Numbered from the stretch's first letter, positions 35,065-44,231 are shown. The stretch is 64,000 nt of DNA from UBA8752 sp965657965 (GCA_965657965.1 CBFHQM010000004.1:62001-126000), one strand, 5' to 3'. The notes: generated by a model from the sequence alone, not told the origin. Numbers and translations: made by a program.

Positions 35065-38000
35065 TCAGGAATTAGGGGTGTTACGAACCTTGGTCAAGTA
35101 GGCCACGTTCGGCTGAACGCCGACCTCCTCCAACGCGTGGTAGGTTCGGTTGTTGTCATAGGTAGAACGCACCTCGCTCGACGTGTCGTTCAAGTCTCCA
35201 AATGTGATGGCATTGGTGGGGCAAGCCTCCGCACAAGCGGTGATGGCGCTGCCGTCCTCCAAAGGAGCACCCGCCTTCTTTGCCTCAAGTTTGGCTGACT
35301 GTGTGCGCTGCACACACAAGCTGCACTTCTCCATGACACCTCGGCTACGCACCACAACATCGGGATTCAACACCATCCGTTGAATGGCATCCTGAGCAGG
35401 GTTGAAGTTCTGGAACTTATCGTATCCCGGATAGTGGAACCAATTGAATCGGCGCACCTTGAAGGGGCAGTTGTTCGCGCAATAACGCGTTCCGATACAA
35501 CGGTTGTACGTCATCTGATTCACGCCTTCGTTAGAGTGCGTGGTGGCCGCCACTGGACACACTGTCTCACAAGGAGCGTGGTTGCAGTGCTGGCACATCA
35601 TGGGCATGTGAACCGTTTGAGGGTTCGCGCCAGGCTCTTCCATCTTGCCGTAGGTGGAAATCACACCCACGCCTTCCTTCTCTCCGCGCTCCATGTCCCA
35701 ATCGGAAGCATAAAAGCGGTCGATGCGCATCCAGTGCATGTCGCGGTGACGTCGCACTTCATCCTTTCCAACGACGGGAACATTGTTCTCGATATGGCAG
35801 GCTGTAACACATGCGCTGCATCCAATGCAACTGGTCAAGTCGATGGCCATTCCCCATCGGTGACCGACACCCTCGACTGCATGCTCATGCCAGAGGTCGA
35901 AATCTCCAGCCGCCTTTTTGTCCAAGGCGTTGATTTCTCCATCGCCGTTGATGTCGTCGTGGACATTCAGGCCAATGGTTTTGTTCCAGCTCGCATCGCC
36001 TCGCTTGACCGTCTTCTCGGCAAGGAAGCTCTCCAATGTGGTCTCCTTGACCACAGAGTCCCGGCCCATGTATGTGTGCTGGATCTGCGTGCACGCCAAG
36101 GGATAGGTTTCGCCCGTGGCTTCAATGCTCACGTCGTAGGCCGCCCGAGAAGGAATGCCGGAAACATCATTGACCAAGCCAAACGCGTTCTTTCCAATCG
36201 GCACGAGATTGCCATTGGCGTCGGCCAAATGGTCTCCTCCATCACCAACCTGATACGCTGCTTTTCCAATCGCTTCACTGTCCTCACCACGCCCATATCC
36301 AAGCGCAATTCCGAGGGTGCCAGGGGTTTGACCCGGCTGTGGGAATGCAGGGAGCGAAATGGACTTTCCGTCCACCGTGACTTTGACCATCGACGCGGGG
36401 TCTTCCTGCGCGATGTAGGTGTTCAGGCCCATGGCTTCCATGTCCGGGCGGGCCATGGTCACGTAGTTGTCCCAAGTCGTTTTTGTGATCGGATCAGGGG
36501 TCTCCTGCAACATGGGGTTGCCGGCCTGCTGACCGTCTCCAATGGCCACTTTGCGATACAGATCGAGTTCGAACGCTCCTCCTTTCCTGCTGGTTACTGC
36601 ACTCAAGGCATCGCCCAAGCCAACACCGGTGAAAACCGGCGTCGCCTCTTCTGGCGCAGCCACGGCCAAGAAACCGTTGTGCACACCTGTGTTCCAATCC
36701 TGATCGGTGTACATCGCCTCCACCGTGTACGCCGCGCTGTGTGTCTGGCGCATCAAAGTGTAACCGTCGATCGGTTGACCGGCCCAAGCCATCAGGCTTT
36801 CGGCCGCATTTCGTGTGCTATACAGCGGCTGAATGGCCGGCTGAACAATCTCCACACGGTTCAAGTCGATTTGAAGGTCGTTCCAAGACTCGAGCCAGTG
36901 GTGCTGTGGCGCCATGGCCGTGCAACGGCTCGCCGTTTCATCTGCAAACAACGCGGTGGACACACTCATGCCCACTTTGGCCAAACCTGCCTTGAAGCCC
37001 GCAGCATCCATACCGTGGTAAGCGGGGTTGACTCCGTCCACAATCAAGGCTGACACCTTGCCTGCCTGCATGTCTTTGACCAACTGCGCGAACGCTTTGT
37101 CGTCTCCTTGGAACAGGGTGGCCTGCTCGTGCAACTCTATCGTTGTGCCCACGGCACCCAAGGTGCGGTTGATGGCACTCACAATGCGCTGAGTCGCGAG
37201 GTCGTTGTCTCCGGCAACCACCAATCCTTTGGCTCCCGCTGCTTTCAAGTCAGCCGCTGCGGCTTTGACACCGGCCGTGGCTGCATCGCTCAACTGAACC
37301 GCTGCGCCTTGGCCACTCACCTCTCTCAACAAAGCGGCGGCAATGCGGCCCTGCTCAGATGGCTTTACCCGCGTCCGGCGGTCTGCATTGGATCCCGTAA
37401 GCGACATGCCGCTTTCGAAAGCGTGCAAGCGACTCATGTTTCCGTTTTCGGGACGGCGGGTTTTGGCCCATTCAGGCGTGTACCAGACGTTGTCTCCCCA
37501 AGTGCCGAGGAAGTCCGCATTCAAGGACACCACAGCTTCAGCCTCTGCAAACTTGAACGAGGGGAAGACACGGCGCCCGTAGTCCATCTCCATCGCCTCG
37601 GTCAACGCACTGTAGCTGACTGCATCGCACTGGACGTGCTCCACACCCGACGTGGCCTTCAGCGCAGCCGCAGCTCGCTTCATGGTGGGGCTCATGACTG
37701 TGCCCGTCAACAACACCTTCCGGCCGTTGCCTTGCAATCCTTTCTTCACCGCACTGTCCAAAGCGTCCCAGTTGGCGACCTCGCCGTTCAACTGCGGTTG
37801 CTGCAATCGAGCAGAATCGTACAGACCCAAGACAGACGCATTGACCCGCGCATTCACACGGCCATATCCCGTCTCCGTGTTGCTCTTCACAAAAATCGGA
37901 CGTCCTTCCCTTGTCTTCACCAAGACATTCACAAAGTCGTGGCCATCATAAAAGGTCGACGCGTAGTAGTTCGCGACACCCGGTGTGATTTCCTCCGGCT

Positions 38001-38244
38001 TGTTCGTGTAAGGGATGGACTTCACCACAGGCGTCTCACATGCAGCCAGCGTTGCCGCTGTCACAGAGAACCCCATGAATTTCAAAAAGTCGCGTCGTCC
38101 GGTATTGGCCCGCTGAAGGCGATCATCGGACAGGAATTCGTCGACCGGACGCTCTGCAGGAAATTCCTGAGACTCGATGCGCTCGAATTCTGGGGTGCGG
38201 TCCAACTCCTCGAGTCCAGACCAGTAAATCTTATTGTCAGCCAT
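35065..38244 (-). CDS. actB: Alternative complex III iron-sulfur/molybdopterin-like subunit ActB
   Basis: 1059 residues. The N-terminus has a Tat-like twin arginine (TGRRDFLKFMGFSVTAA) with a following LAAC that could be a lipobox. Residues about 60-780 are a molybdopterin-oxidoreductase-like domain that in this family has lost its cofactor. The C-terminal third is a ferredoxin-like domain with cysteine sets CIGCSACVTACH, CQHCNHAPCETVCP, CIGTRYCANNCP and CSLC...CAEACP, enough for four Fe-S clusters. An EF-hand-like loop (DINGDGEIN) lies just before the first cluster motif. It relays electrons from the quinol site to ActA hemes. It starts 32 nt after actA. Confidence 0.96.
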   Translation of the reverse strand: MADNKIYWSGLEELDRTPEFERIESQEFPAERPVDEFLSDDRLQRANTGRRDFLKFMGFSVTAATLAACETPVVKSIPYTNKPEEITPGVANYYASTFYDGHDFVNVLVKTREGRPIFVKSNTETGYGRVNARVNASVLGLYDSARLQQPQLNGEVANWDALDSAVKKGLQGNGRKVLLTGTVMSPTMKRAAAALKATSGVEHVQCDAVSYSALTEAMEMDYGRRVFPSFKFAEAEAVVSLNADFLGTWGDNVWYTPEWAKTRRPENGNMSRLHAFESGMSLTGSNADRRTRVKPSEQGRIAAALLREVSGQGAAVQLSDAATAGVKAAAADLKAAGAKGLVVAGDNDLATQRIVSAINRTLGAVGTTIELHEQATLFQGDDKAFAQLVKDMQAGKVSALIVDGVNPAYHGMDAAGFKAGLAKVGMSVSTALFADETASRCTAMAPQHHWLESWNDLQIDLNRVEIVQPAIQPLYSTRNAAESLMAWAGQPIDGYTLMRQTHSAAYTVEAMYTDQDWNTGVHNGFLAVAAPEEATPVFTGVGLGDALSAVTSRKGGAFELDLYRKVAIGDGQQAGNPMLQETPDPITKTTWDNYVTMARPDMEAMGLNTYIAQEDPASMVKVTVDGKSISLPAFPQPGQTPGTLGIALGYGRGEDSEAIGKAAYQVGDGGDHLADANGNLVPIGKNAFGLVNDVSGIPSRAAYDVSIEATGETYPLACTQIQHTYMGRDSVVKETTLESFLAEKTVKRGDASWNKTIGLNVHDDINGDGEINALDKKAAGDFDLWHEHAVEGVGHRWGMAIDLTSCIGCSACVTACHIENNVPVVGKDEVRRHRDMHWMRIDRFYASDWDMERGEKEGVGVISTYGKMEEPGANPQTVHMPMMCQHCNHAPCETVCPVAATTHSNEGVNQMTYNRCIGTRYCANNCPFKVRRFNWFHYPGYDKFQNFNPAQDAIQRMVLNPDVVVRSRGVMEKCSLCVQRTQSAKLEAKKAGAPLEDGSAITACAEACPTNAITFGDLNDTSSEVRSTYDNNRTYHALEEVGVQPNVAYLTKVRNTPNS

Positions 38245-38276
38245 GGGGCAGATCCAGGATTTGCTTGTTCAGATAA

Positions 38277-39695
38277 TCAATAGTGACACTTGGCGCATTC
38301 CCATCCGCCGAGTTCTTTGACCGTCGTCTTCTCATCTTCCATATAACGGCGAAGCTCCTCGTTTCCGCGGAGGTCATCCTTCAACCGATCGTGAATGTCT
38401 TCGTAGTAACCTGATGAAGCGAAGCTGATCTCCGCTTTGTTGTGGCACTCAATGCACCAACCCATGGTTAAGGTGGGCTTTGACAATTCAATCAATCCGG
38501 GGAAGTCATCCACCAGACCATTGATTTCCTCCACAGGTGCCACACGGCCCACAGTGTACTTGCCAACGTCTCCGTGGCAATTCTGACACTCCAATTCTCC
38601 AACCACAACGTGTTGCTGGTGGCTAAAGAAGACGTGATCTGGCAGGTTGTGAACCTTGTTCCACTTCAACGGCTCCCCTTGGAAGTCATCCTGAGGGCTT
38701 TGGAAACCATTCTTGCCTTCGCCGTCGAGATAAGTTCCTGACTCAGCATCAAAACCGATGGCCGCATAAATCTTGCCGATTTCCACTTCCCCGTAACGAC
38801 TGCCCTTCTTGACCGCCTTGTGGCAATTCATGCACACGTTGGTCGATGGAATGCCTGCGTGCTTAGACTCATATGCGCTGTGGTGGCAGTATTGACAATC
38901 CACTTCATTCTCACACACGTGTACACTGTGAATGAACTTGACGGGCTGATTCGGCGTGTACCCTTGGTAAACACCAACACCCATTAAGGTTTGGTATCCG
39001 ATGACCACCAAGTAAGCCACCACAAACAAGCTCAGGATGCTCACAAACGTCCGATTGTCCCAGGCCCATGCCCGAAGACGCACTGAATAAGGTGCATCCT
39101 CCTCGTCTGTGACTTGGGAAGCGGCGCGTTCAAGGCTGCGGCGAACCGTGGCGGCACTCAATGCCAAAATCAAGAAAAGGGTGAGCAAAATCAAGAACCA
39201 GATGGTCCCGTTGGCTCCCTGCTCTTCTTCGATGGCGTCATAAATCGTAGGGCAGTCCGTCCCTGTGTCGGCCGTGGCCACCACATCCGGTGGGTTCTGG
39301 ACGTAAGCCATGATGTCCTTGACGTCTTCGGCGCTGACCGCCTGAGCCGTCATCCAACCGTACGTGCCGACATACCGGTCCACCAGTGACTTTACGTAGG
39401 GGTCTCCTGTTTCCGCCGCCCCTTGGGGGTTTTGGATCCATTGGACCAGTACTTCGTCGGTCGATCCCCAACGGTCGGCAATTCCCGCCAAACCTGGAGC
39501 CGCCAAAACTTCGTTCGTCACTTTGTGACAAGACGCGCAATTGGCATTGAACAAGGCCTGTCCGTTTTCAACGTTGCCTTCGTCCCAAATTCCAGCCTCC
39601 ACTGCAGAAGGCGCACTGAGCATGGTGATCACCATGATTGAAGCTGCCGCCCTTGACAAAGGGGAACACCGCTTCGTGCTCAAGATTCCAAACAT
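38277..39695 (-). CDS. actA: Alternative complex III multiheme cytochrome c ActA (six heme motifs)
   Basis: 472 residues from the ATG at 39695. The upstream TTG at 39722 is rejected because it falls inside a perfect -7 promoter box. A signal peptide (cleavage near VEAG, residue 34) is followed by an N-terminal class I cytochrome domain (CASCH, Cys53), two membrane segments (about 162-182 and 217-237), and a C-terminal pentaheme domain with CQYCH, CMNCH, CQNCH, CIECH and a terminal CAKCH. That gives six CxxCH sites. It is the first gene of the actABCDEF-coxBA operon, which couples quinol oxidation to oxygen reduction without a bc1 complex. Confidence 0.94.
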   Translation of the reverse strand: MFGILSTKRCSPLSRAAASIMVITMLSAPSAVEAGIWDEGNVENGQALFNANCASCHKVTNEVLAAPGLAGIADRWGSTDEVLVQWIQNPQGAAETGDPYVKSLVDRYVGTYGWMTAQAVSAEDVKDIMAYVQNPPDVVATADTGTDCPTIYDAIEEEQGANGTIWFLILLTLFLILALSAATVRRSLERAASQVTDEEDAPYSVRLRAWAWDNRTFVSILSLFVVAYLVVIGYQTLMGVGVYQGYTPNQPVKFIHSVHVCENEVDCQYCHHSAYESKHAGIPSTNVCMNCHKAVKKGSRYGEVEIGKIYAAIGFDAESGTYLDGEGKNGFQSPQDDFQGEPLKWNKVHNLPDHVFFSHQQHVVVGELECQNCHGDVGKYTVGRVAPVEEINGLVDDFPGLIELSKPTLTMGWCIECHNKAEISFASSGYYEDIHDRLKDDLRGNEELRRYMEDEKTTVKELGGWECAKCHY

Positions 39696-39719
39696 GTCGT
39701 ACCGCTTGATTTTCGCGGG

Positions 39720-39727
39720 CAAATGTA
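39720..39727 (-). promoter_or_regulatory. -7 box TACATTTG of the act-cox operon
   Basis: Perfect TAnnTTTG on the minus strand, 24 nt before the actA ATG. A -33 element is not clear. It lies in the 75-bp gap after the SPOR gene and explains why the apparent TTG start at 39722 is not used. Confidence 0.5.
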
Positions 39728-39770
39728 GAGCTCAAACTGCATCCATGGGCCACCATCCGCCCGAGTTTGT

Positions 39771-40400
39771 TCAATCGCGGTGTGTGTCCTGCAATTGAGG
39801 GCCTTGAACGCCTTCGGGAGACTCAGGGTAAATCGCGTCTAAAGGCAAGGATAAAGGCACAACCAACGACTGTGGAAAGTCGTGCAAAAGGCCTTCTCTA
39901 ACCCTGTGCGCAGCCAAAGGACTCGTAAAATTCCCCATGGTTACTCCAAAAAGAGGAGGGTAAGGCGTGACGTATACCGCATGCTGGAGGCGCTCTGAAT
40001 GGAGCAAATGGCGCCGCAAGCTTCGGGCACTGTCCAGCCGGCCCATAAAAAGCTGCACCCTGTAACCGGGGATGCGAATGGCTTTGGGGTCCACTTCGGC
40101 GCTGTCCAAAGCCGATACCTCATCGGTTATGCTCCACTGAGCTGAACCACAAATGCCACCCTGCTCAAGGATGACCACCTCCGCGAATTCTTCTTCCCCC
40201 TCTCGGCTTTCTTCTCCTTCGACGGCATTGGGCTCCACACTGTCGAAAACCGGCACAGGCTCGGACTCCACACTTGGAACCTCTTGCTCAACAGCCTGGC
40301 CCTTAAATAAGGATTTCCACCAAGGACGGTCGTCTTGAGCCGTGCCAACCAAAGTTCCCAGAACCCAACAAAAGCACAGCAGAAAAGCGTGGCGAATCAT
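39771..40400 (-). CDS. Exported SPOR-like domain protein
   Basis: 209 residues with a signal peptide (MIRHAFLLCFCWVLGTLVG, cleavage near TAQ), an acidic linker rich in Glu (about 40-75) and a C-terminal domain resembling SPOR: GYRVQLFMGRLDSARSLR, then VYVTPYPPLFGVTMGNF and AAHRVREGLL. SPOR domains bind denuded peptidoglycan glycans, often at division sites. The start overlaps the porZ stop by one base (TGATG), so the two are translationally coupled. Domain call moderate to good; cellular role not determined. Confidence 0.75.
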   Translation of the reverse strand: MIRHAFLLCFCWVLGTLVGTAQDDRPWWKSLFKGQAVEQEVPSVESEPVPVFDSVEPNAVEGEESREGEEEFAEVVILEQGGICGSAQWSITDEVSALDSAEVDPKAIRIPGYRVQLFMGRLDSARSLRRHLLHSERLQHAVYVTPYPPLFGVTMGNFTSPLAAHRVREGLLHDFPQSLVVPLSLPLDAIYPESPEGVQGPQLQDTHRD

Positions 40401-42808
40401 CAGCGCAAGATGACCAATTTGCCCGACCCACCGGTTTTCCCGTCTGCCTCACCCGCCAACACGAAATAAACACCAGAGGGCACCGGTTGCCCTTGATCAT
40501 CCATGGTGTCCCAAACCGCTCGACCACCCGCGCTCTCCAACTTCCTTACCCGCTCACCCGCCGCATTGATCAAGTGCACCTCACTGCCGAATGCCAAGCC
40601 GTCCACGGTAACAACTTGCGCATACTCCGAGCGCCACGGATTGGGGAATACCTCCATTTCGCGAACCCCTAACTCCGATTGGAAATTGGCCGCTGTCCCC
40701 CGAAAACCAGTAACCCCATTCGGCGTACTGAAGAACACCATGCCGCTGGCTTGGTCGATCGCCACATCATAGACCTCGTCGGCCAAAATCGGGCTGTTGT
40801 CCGCAGTGAACCTCGCCTGTTGCTCTCGCCCGTCGGGAGACAGCAAAAAGACGCCACTGTTCACAGTCGCCATCCACTTTCGATTGCCCCCATCCAATGC
40901 GATGTCTCGGATGATTTCGGTTTCCAGCAAGTACTGGAAGTTCCCATCCTGCTCAATCAAAATTTGCTGCGCATCCACCGGATTCAAATCAAACAGCGAT
41001 GCCGGCTGATAAAAAACCGCGGGCCCTTGCAACGTGCCAACCCAAATCTCTCCGTCCAAATCTTCTTCAATAGAATAGACAAACGCGCTGGGCAATCCCC
41101 CCTCCCCTTCTCCTTGGCCCAGAAAACGAACTTCATCGTCTCCCAACTCGGAAGGGGTCCCTTGAGTGGCCAAAACCGCAATGCCTTTTCCATCCCCCAA
41201 CAACAGCCATACCTGATCTGATTGTGTAGCAAAAATTCGATTAAAAGTGGTCGATACGCCCAAGCCTTCGATGTCGAAAACATGCCAGTTTCCCTGCGCA
41301 TCCAACATCTTCAACGGCGACTCGGTGCCTTCGTTGGCCACCCAAAGATTGCCTTGACGGTCAAAATCCAAAGTGGGCACCGCGCAACGCTCGACATCCC
41401 AGTTCAAATTCCACGCCAAAGCGGAATTGTTGGGGTTCCAGTATTGACTGATTTGCTGTCCCTGAATCTCGATCAACCCCTCCTCCAGACTTCCAAATAC
41501 AGCACGCTCCGGGCCAGTGGGGTCGATGCTCACATCCAACGGGTCCTGCACACCTTCGCCGCCCACCTCTCCCACAGGCGGTGAGATTTGACGCCAAAAG
41601 GCATTTTTACGGCCACTGAATCCTTCCTGACGGAACAACGGAACGCCCGCGGCATCCGTCCCACCCGGTGCTACCCACAAGTACTCGTTCCAAGCATCCA
41701 TGCGGTAGCACAAATTGGTGCGGGGGCCATTGGGCGCCATCGGGCCATCATATCCTGAGCCATCCCTGTCCAAACGAAAAGCCCCCGTATGCCCGTTGGC
41801 CAGCCACAGCCCGGCGTCCGACGCTGCAATGCCCGAAGGCTGCAAAAACACCGATCCCACCTGACCCATCAAATCGCCGGAGTCACCCTCGGCATTCCAA
41901 GACATCAATCCATAGGGTGTGGTCGCCCAAAACTGATCCTCAACGGCAGCCAACTGGCGCCACTGCTCGTCCATCCCTTCGGCCACATTGCTCCAATTGC
42001 TTGCCGAAGCATCGCTTAACCACACTGCATCTGCGCTCTCTCGGTCCTCCAGCAGCACCACCTGTCCCGACGACAATGCACGAACATCCCGAACGTTGGC
42101 CACGCCCAAATCCGACAGCTCCAAATTCCAGCTCGCTGGATTGCCAAGGAACGGTGCGCCGACGTCTGCAGACCATAGTCCCTGATTCGTTGCGGCCCAC
42201 CAACGGTCACCTTGGAGCGCCACAGACCGCACAGAAAGAAGTTCGCCCGCCTGCTCCAACTTCCATGTATCCCGCACTTCCAACGCCACCAAATCGAACT
42301 CCACCACGCCGATGTCGGTGCAAATCAGCAAACGGTCTCCAAAGACCTTTAAGCTTCTAGGCTGCTTGTCTCCAGGCAAATCTGCCTCTGCCAAATCGAC
42401 CACCGTCAAAACATCCGTGAGCGTGCCGTCGGCATCCAGCGCAATCAAATCAAACGTGCCATCGGCAAAGGCCACCACTGCCCAGTGGTTCTCTACTGCC
42501 AAGGCTACGGCCACAATGTCCGCCCGACTCAACCCTTGAGACTTTCCGAAACGCTGCAATTCACCCGTGGGTCGGCCGGTTTCATCCAGCGTCATGGCGA
42601 ATACCGCGGTCTCGCACCCAACAAGCGCCAGCGGCCCTGAATTGGCCACGTCGACACCGACACACTTTGTGAAGTTGGCCTGGTCCTGCCAGGATTCTGT
42701 CGCGATTTGTCCTCGCATCTGGCCCGCCAAAAGCAAACCAACCAGCAAGGTCCATCCCGAGCAACAAGAAAGGCGTCCAAAAAGAGGCATGGCAGTGTGA
42801 ATCGTCAT
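40400..42808 (-). CDS. porZ: PorZ-like T9SS accessory protein (beta-propellers plus sorting domain)
   Basis: About 802 residues from the ATG at 42808 (a second candidate ATG lies at 42790; the more upstream TTG at 42853 is unlikely). A signal peptide ends near MRGQ. The body forms two seven-blade-type propellers with repeated blade motifs: VAVALAVENHWAVVAFADG, VRSVALQGDRWWAATNQGLW, FDRQGNLWVANEG, IEEDLDGEIWVGTLQG and IALDGGNRKWMATVNSGV. The C-terminus is a T9SS sorting domain (VFPNPWRSE, LINAAGERV, GKLVILR). The length and layout match PorZ, the surface component of the T9SS attachment complex that presents anionic LPS to the sortase PorU. Distinction from other propeller cargo is not absolute. 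Confidence 0.8.
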   Translation of the reverse strand: MTIHTAMPLFGRLSCCSGWTLLVGLLLAGQMRGQIATESWQDQANFTKCVGVDVANSGPLALVGCETAVFAMTLDETGRPTGELQRFGKSQGLSRADIVAVALAVENHWAVVAFADGTFDLIALDADGTLTDVLTVVDLAEADLPGDKQPRSLKVFGDRLLICTDIGVVEFDLVALEVRDTWKLEQAGELLSVRSVALQGDRWWAATNQGLWSADVGAPFLGNPASWNLELSDLGVANVRDVRALSSGQVVLLEDRESADAVWLSDASASNWSNVAEGMDEQWRQLAAVEDQFWATTPYGLMSWNAEGDSGDLMGQVGSVFLQPSGIAASDAGLWLANGHTGAFRLDRDGSGYDGPMAPNGPRTNLCYRMDAWNEYLWVAPGGTDAAGVPLFRQEGFSGRKNAFWRQISPPVGEVGGEGVQDPLDVSIDPTGPERAVFGSLEEGLIEIQGQQISQYWNPNNSALAWNLNWDVERCAVPTLDFDRQGNLWVANEGTESPLKMLDAQGNWHVFDIEGLGVSTTFNRIFATQSDQVWLLLGDGKGIAVLATQGTPSELGDDEVRFLGQGEGEGGLPSAFVYSIEEDLDGEIWVGTLQGPAVFYQPASLFDLNPVDAQQILIEQDGNFQYLLETEIIRDIALDGGNRKWMATVNSGVFLLSPDGREQQARFTADNSPILADEVYDVAIDQASGMVFFSTPNGVTGFRGTAANFQSELGVREMEVFPNPWRSEYAQVVTVDGLAFGSEVHLINAAGERVRKLESAGGRAVWDTMDDQGQPVPSGVYFVLAGEADGKTGGSGKLVILR

Positions 42809-42849
42809 CGATGACGCAGCAAAATGGAAATTATTGTACAAATCACGCG

Positions 42850-43614
42850 TCAAACATCGGGCGGCATGGCACGCGCATCGACTGGTTTAGGCCCCCTTGG
42901 CTTTAATCGTCTCACTTTCGGAGCAGGCGGAAGGACAGACAAGTCAAACAATGCGGGGCCTTTCGTCTCCAAATTCTCCAACGCCCGCTCATCCGCCAAC
43001 CCGTACATAAAGTTGCGGTCACCCAACACCATCTCCACAATTCCCCAACCCACAAGCAATGCCAAAAGATCTTCGGTCACATTGGCGGGCCGCTTGACGG
43101 TTCTCATGATTTGACGAAAACCAAGCAACTTGCCTTTCCGCCAGCTCTTGAATAATCTGCCCACGTTCCTGTCGTACTCGAACGGCGGGCGGTCCAGNNN
43201 NNNNNNNNNNNNNNNNCACCGAGACAAAACCGCATTTACCCGGATGTTTTCATCTTCTAAACGAAGAAAAGCGTGCCACTTGCCTTCGTTGTCTTCACAG
43301 CGGTGCGGCCGTTGACGAGAAGGTTCAACCACGACTTCGAGGACGCTTCTCACATCGGCCTTCCAAACCTGAGACTTGAATTCCACTGTGGGCTGACAAT
43401 ACAACTCTGCCGCAGCTTCAACCATGTGCAATTCCTCGTCCACACGCACACCACACACCGTGCCATTGTCTTTGACACCAATGAGCAACCTGCCCCCTTC
43501 TGCATTGGCAAATGCAACGAGGGTACGGGCAATTTTCCGGCTGTCGTCGATCCGCGTTTTGAAGTCCTGCAACTGGTGCTCCCCTTCCGCGATCATTCGA
43601 AGGACATGAGACAT
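42850..43614 (-). CDS. AlbA_2/Schlafen-type putative ATP/DNA-binding protein (contains small gap)
   Basis: 254 residues including 7 hidden by N. The N-terminal domain has the AlbA_2 pattern: EGEHQLQDFKTRIDDSRKI, then LVAFANAEGGRLLIGVKDNG and VEAAAELYCQPTVEF. The C-terminal 120 residues contain a winged-helix-like region (RPANVTEDLLALLVGWGIVE) and a basic proline-rich end. Homologues common in Bacteroidota are annotated as ATP-binding or putative DNA-binding; role unknown, perhaps regulatory. A CATCTTTG box lies 4 nt before the ATG. It is divergent from rimP-nusA-infB. Confidence 0.78.
   Translation of the reverse strand: MSHVLRMIAEGEHQLQDFKTRIDDSRKIARTLVAFANAEGGRLLIGVKDNGTVCGVRVDEELHMVEAAAELYCQPTVEFKSQVWKADVRSVLEVVVEPSRQRPHRCEDNEGKWHAFLRLEDENIRVNAVLSRXXXXXXXLDRPPFEYDRNVGRLFKSWRKGKLLGFRQIMRTVKRPANVTEDLLALLVGWGIVEMVLGDRNFMYGLADERALENLETKGPALFDLSVLPPAPKVRRLKPRGPKPVDARAMPPDV
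43198..43216. other. Assembly gap (19 N)
   Basis: Short N run inside the AlbA_2-type gene; frame maintained. Confidence 0.99.
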
Positions 43615-43708
43615 GGCACAAAGATGGGACCCCGTTGTCGGCTCTGTGGTGCGGAGTACACAGGATTTTACCTACTTTCGCAGTGTCAATAAAGGGTTGA
43701 TGAGAGGA

Positions 43709-43737
43709 AAGGGGGGCCGAAAGCCCCCCTTCTTTAT
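43709..43737 (+). terminator. GC-rich hairpin with T-tail in front of rimP (possible attenuator)
   Basis: GGGGGGC pairs with GCCCCCC around a CGAAA loop (stem-loop core 43711-43731), then TTCTTT. It lies about 30 nt upstream of the rimP ATG and downstream of a possible -7 box, TACTTTCG (about 43673-43680), so it would sit in the leader of the rimP-nusA-infB transcript. No plus-strand gene ends here, so a conventional terminator role is not obvious. Confidence 0.6.
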
Positions 43738-43760
43738 CGCCAACCATTCGGTTTGACCAC

Positions 43761-44231
43761 ATGATCGACGCAAGCGCAATACAAACTTGGGTAGAGGAAT
43801 ACCTCAATGAACACGGGGGTTTCCTCGTGGACATCACCGTTTCAGATGGTGCGGACATTCGTGTTTTGGTGGATGCTCCAGAAGGCATGCCCATCTCCCG
43901 TTGCGTGGCCATTTCTAGGCTGATTGAAGGCGAATTGGACCGAGAGATTCAGGACTTCGCTCTTCAAGTGTCTACGCCTGGGTTGGACCAACCCCTTAAA
44001 ATTCGACCGCAATACGACAAGAATGTCGGAAGGGTCGTCAAAGCCCAACTTCACGACGGGCACAGTGTAGAAGGAACGTTGACCACCGTCGAAGACGCAG
44101 GCATCGTCCTCGAACACAAAGAGAAACGAAGAATTGAAGGCCGAAAGGCCAAAGAATGGGTGACGGACAGGCACGAATTGGCCTGGGACAGTATCGCCAC
44201 CACCAAAGTCAAGATTTCATTCAAGCAATAA
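43761..44231 (+). CDS. rimP: Ribosome maturation factor RimP
   Basis: 156 residues. It assists 30S subunit assembly in the cytosol. It matches the family in length, in the N-terminal alpha/beta domain (FLVDITVSDGADIRVLVDA, then CVAISRLIEGELD), in the LQVSTPGLDQPL signature, which is nearly the family hallmark, and in the C-terminal SH3-like domain. It is the first gene of the conserved rimP-nusA-infB operon, with its stop codon overlapping the nusA ATG by one base. A TCGGTTTG element lies 5 nt before its ATG. Confidence 0.96.
   Translation: MIDASAIQTWVEEYLNEHGGFLVDITVSDGADIRVLVDAPEGMPISRCVAISRLIEGELDREIQDFALQVSTPGLDQPLKIRPQYDKNVGRVVKAQLHDGHSVEGTLTTVEDAGIVLEHKEKRRIEGRKAKEWVTDRHELAWDSIATTKVKISFKQ

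Noticed and set aside
35380..37053. Plus-strand open frame of 557 codons inside actB
   Set aside because: Antisense to a certain ActB sequence with Fe-S motifs; the content looks like His/Arg/Val-rich shadow translation.
27833..39695. Horizontal transfer of the respiratory operon
   Set aside because: No compositional break, mobile element or tRNA flank is visible; gene order is the normal one for the phylum.
39722..39724. TTG start codon for actA
   Set aside because: It overlaps the perfect -7 box TACATTTG; the ATG at 39695 leads straight into the signal peptide.
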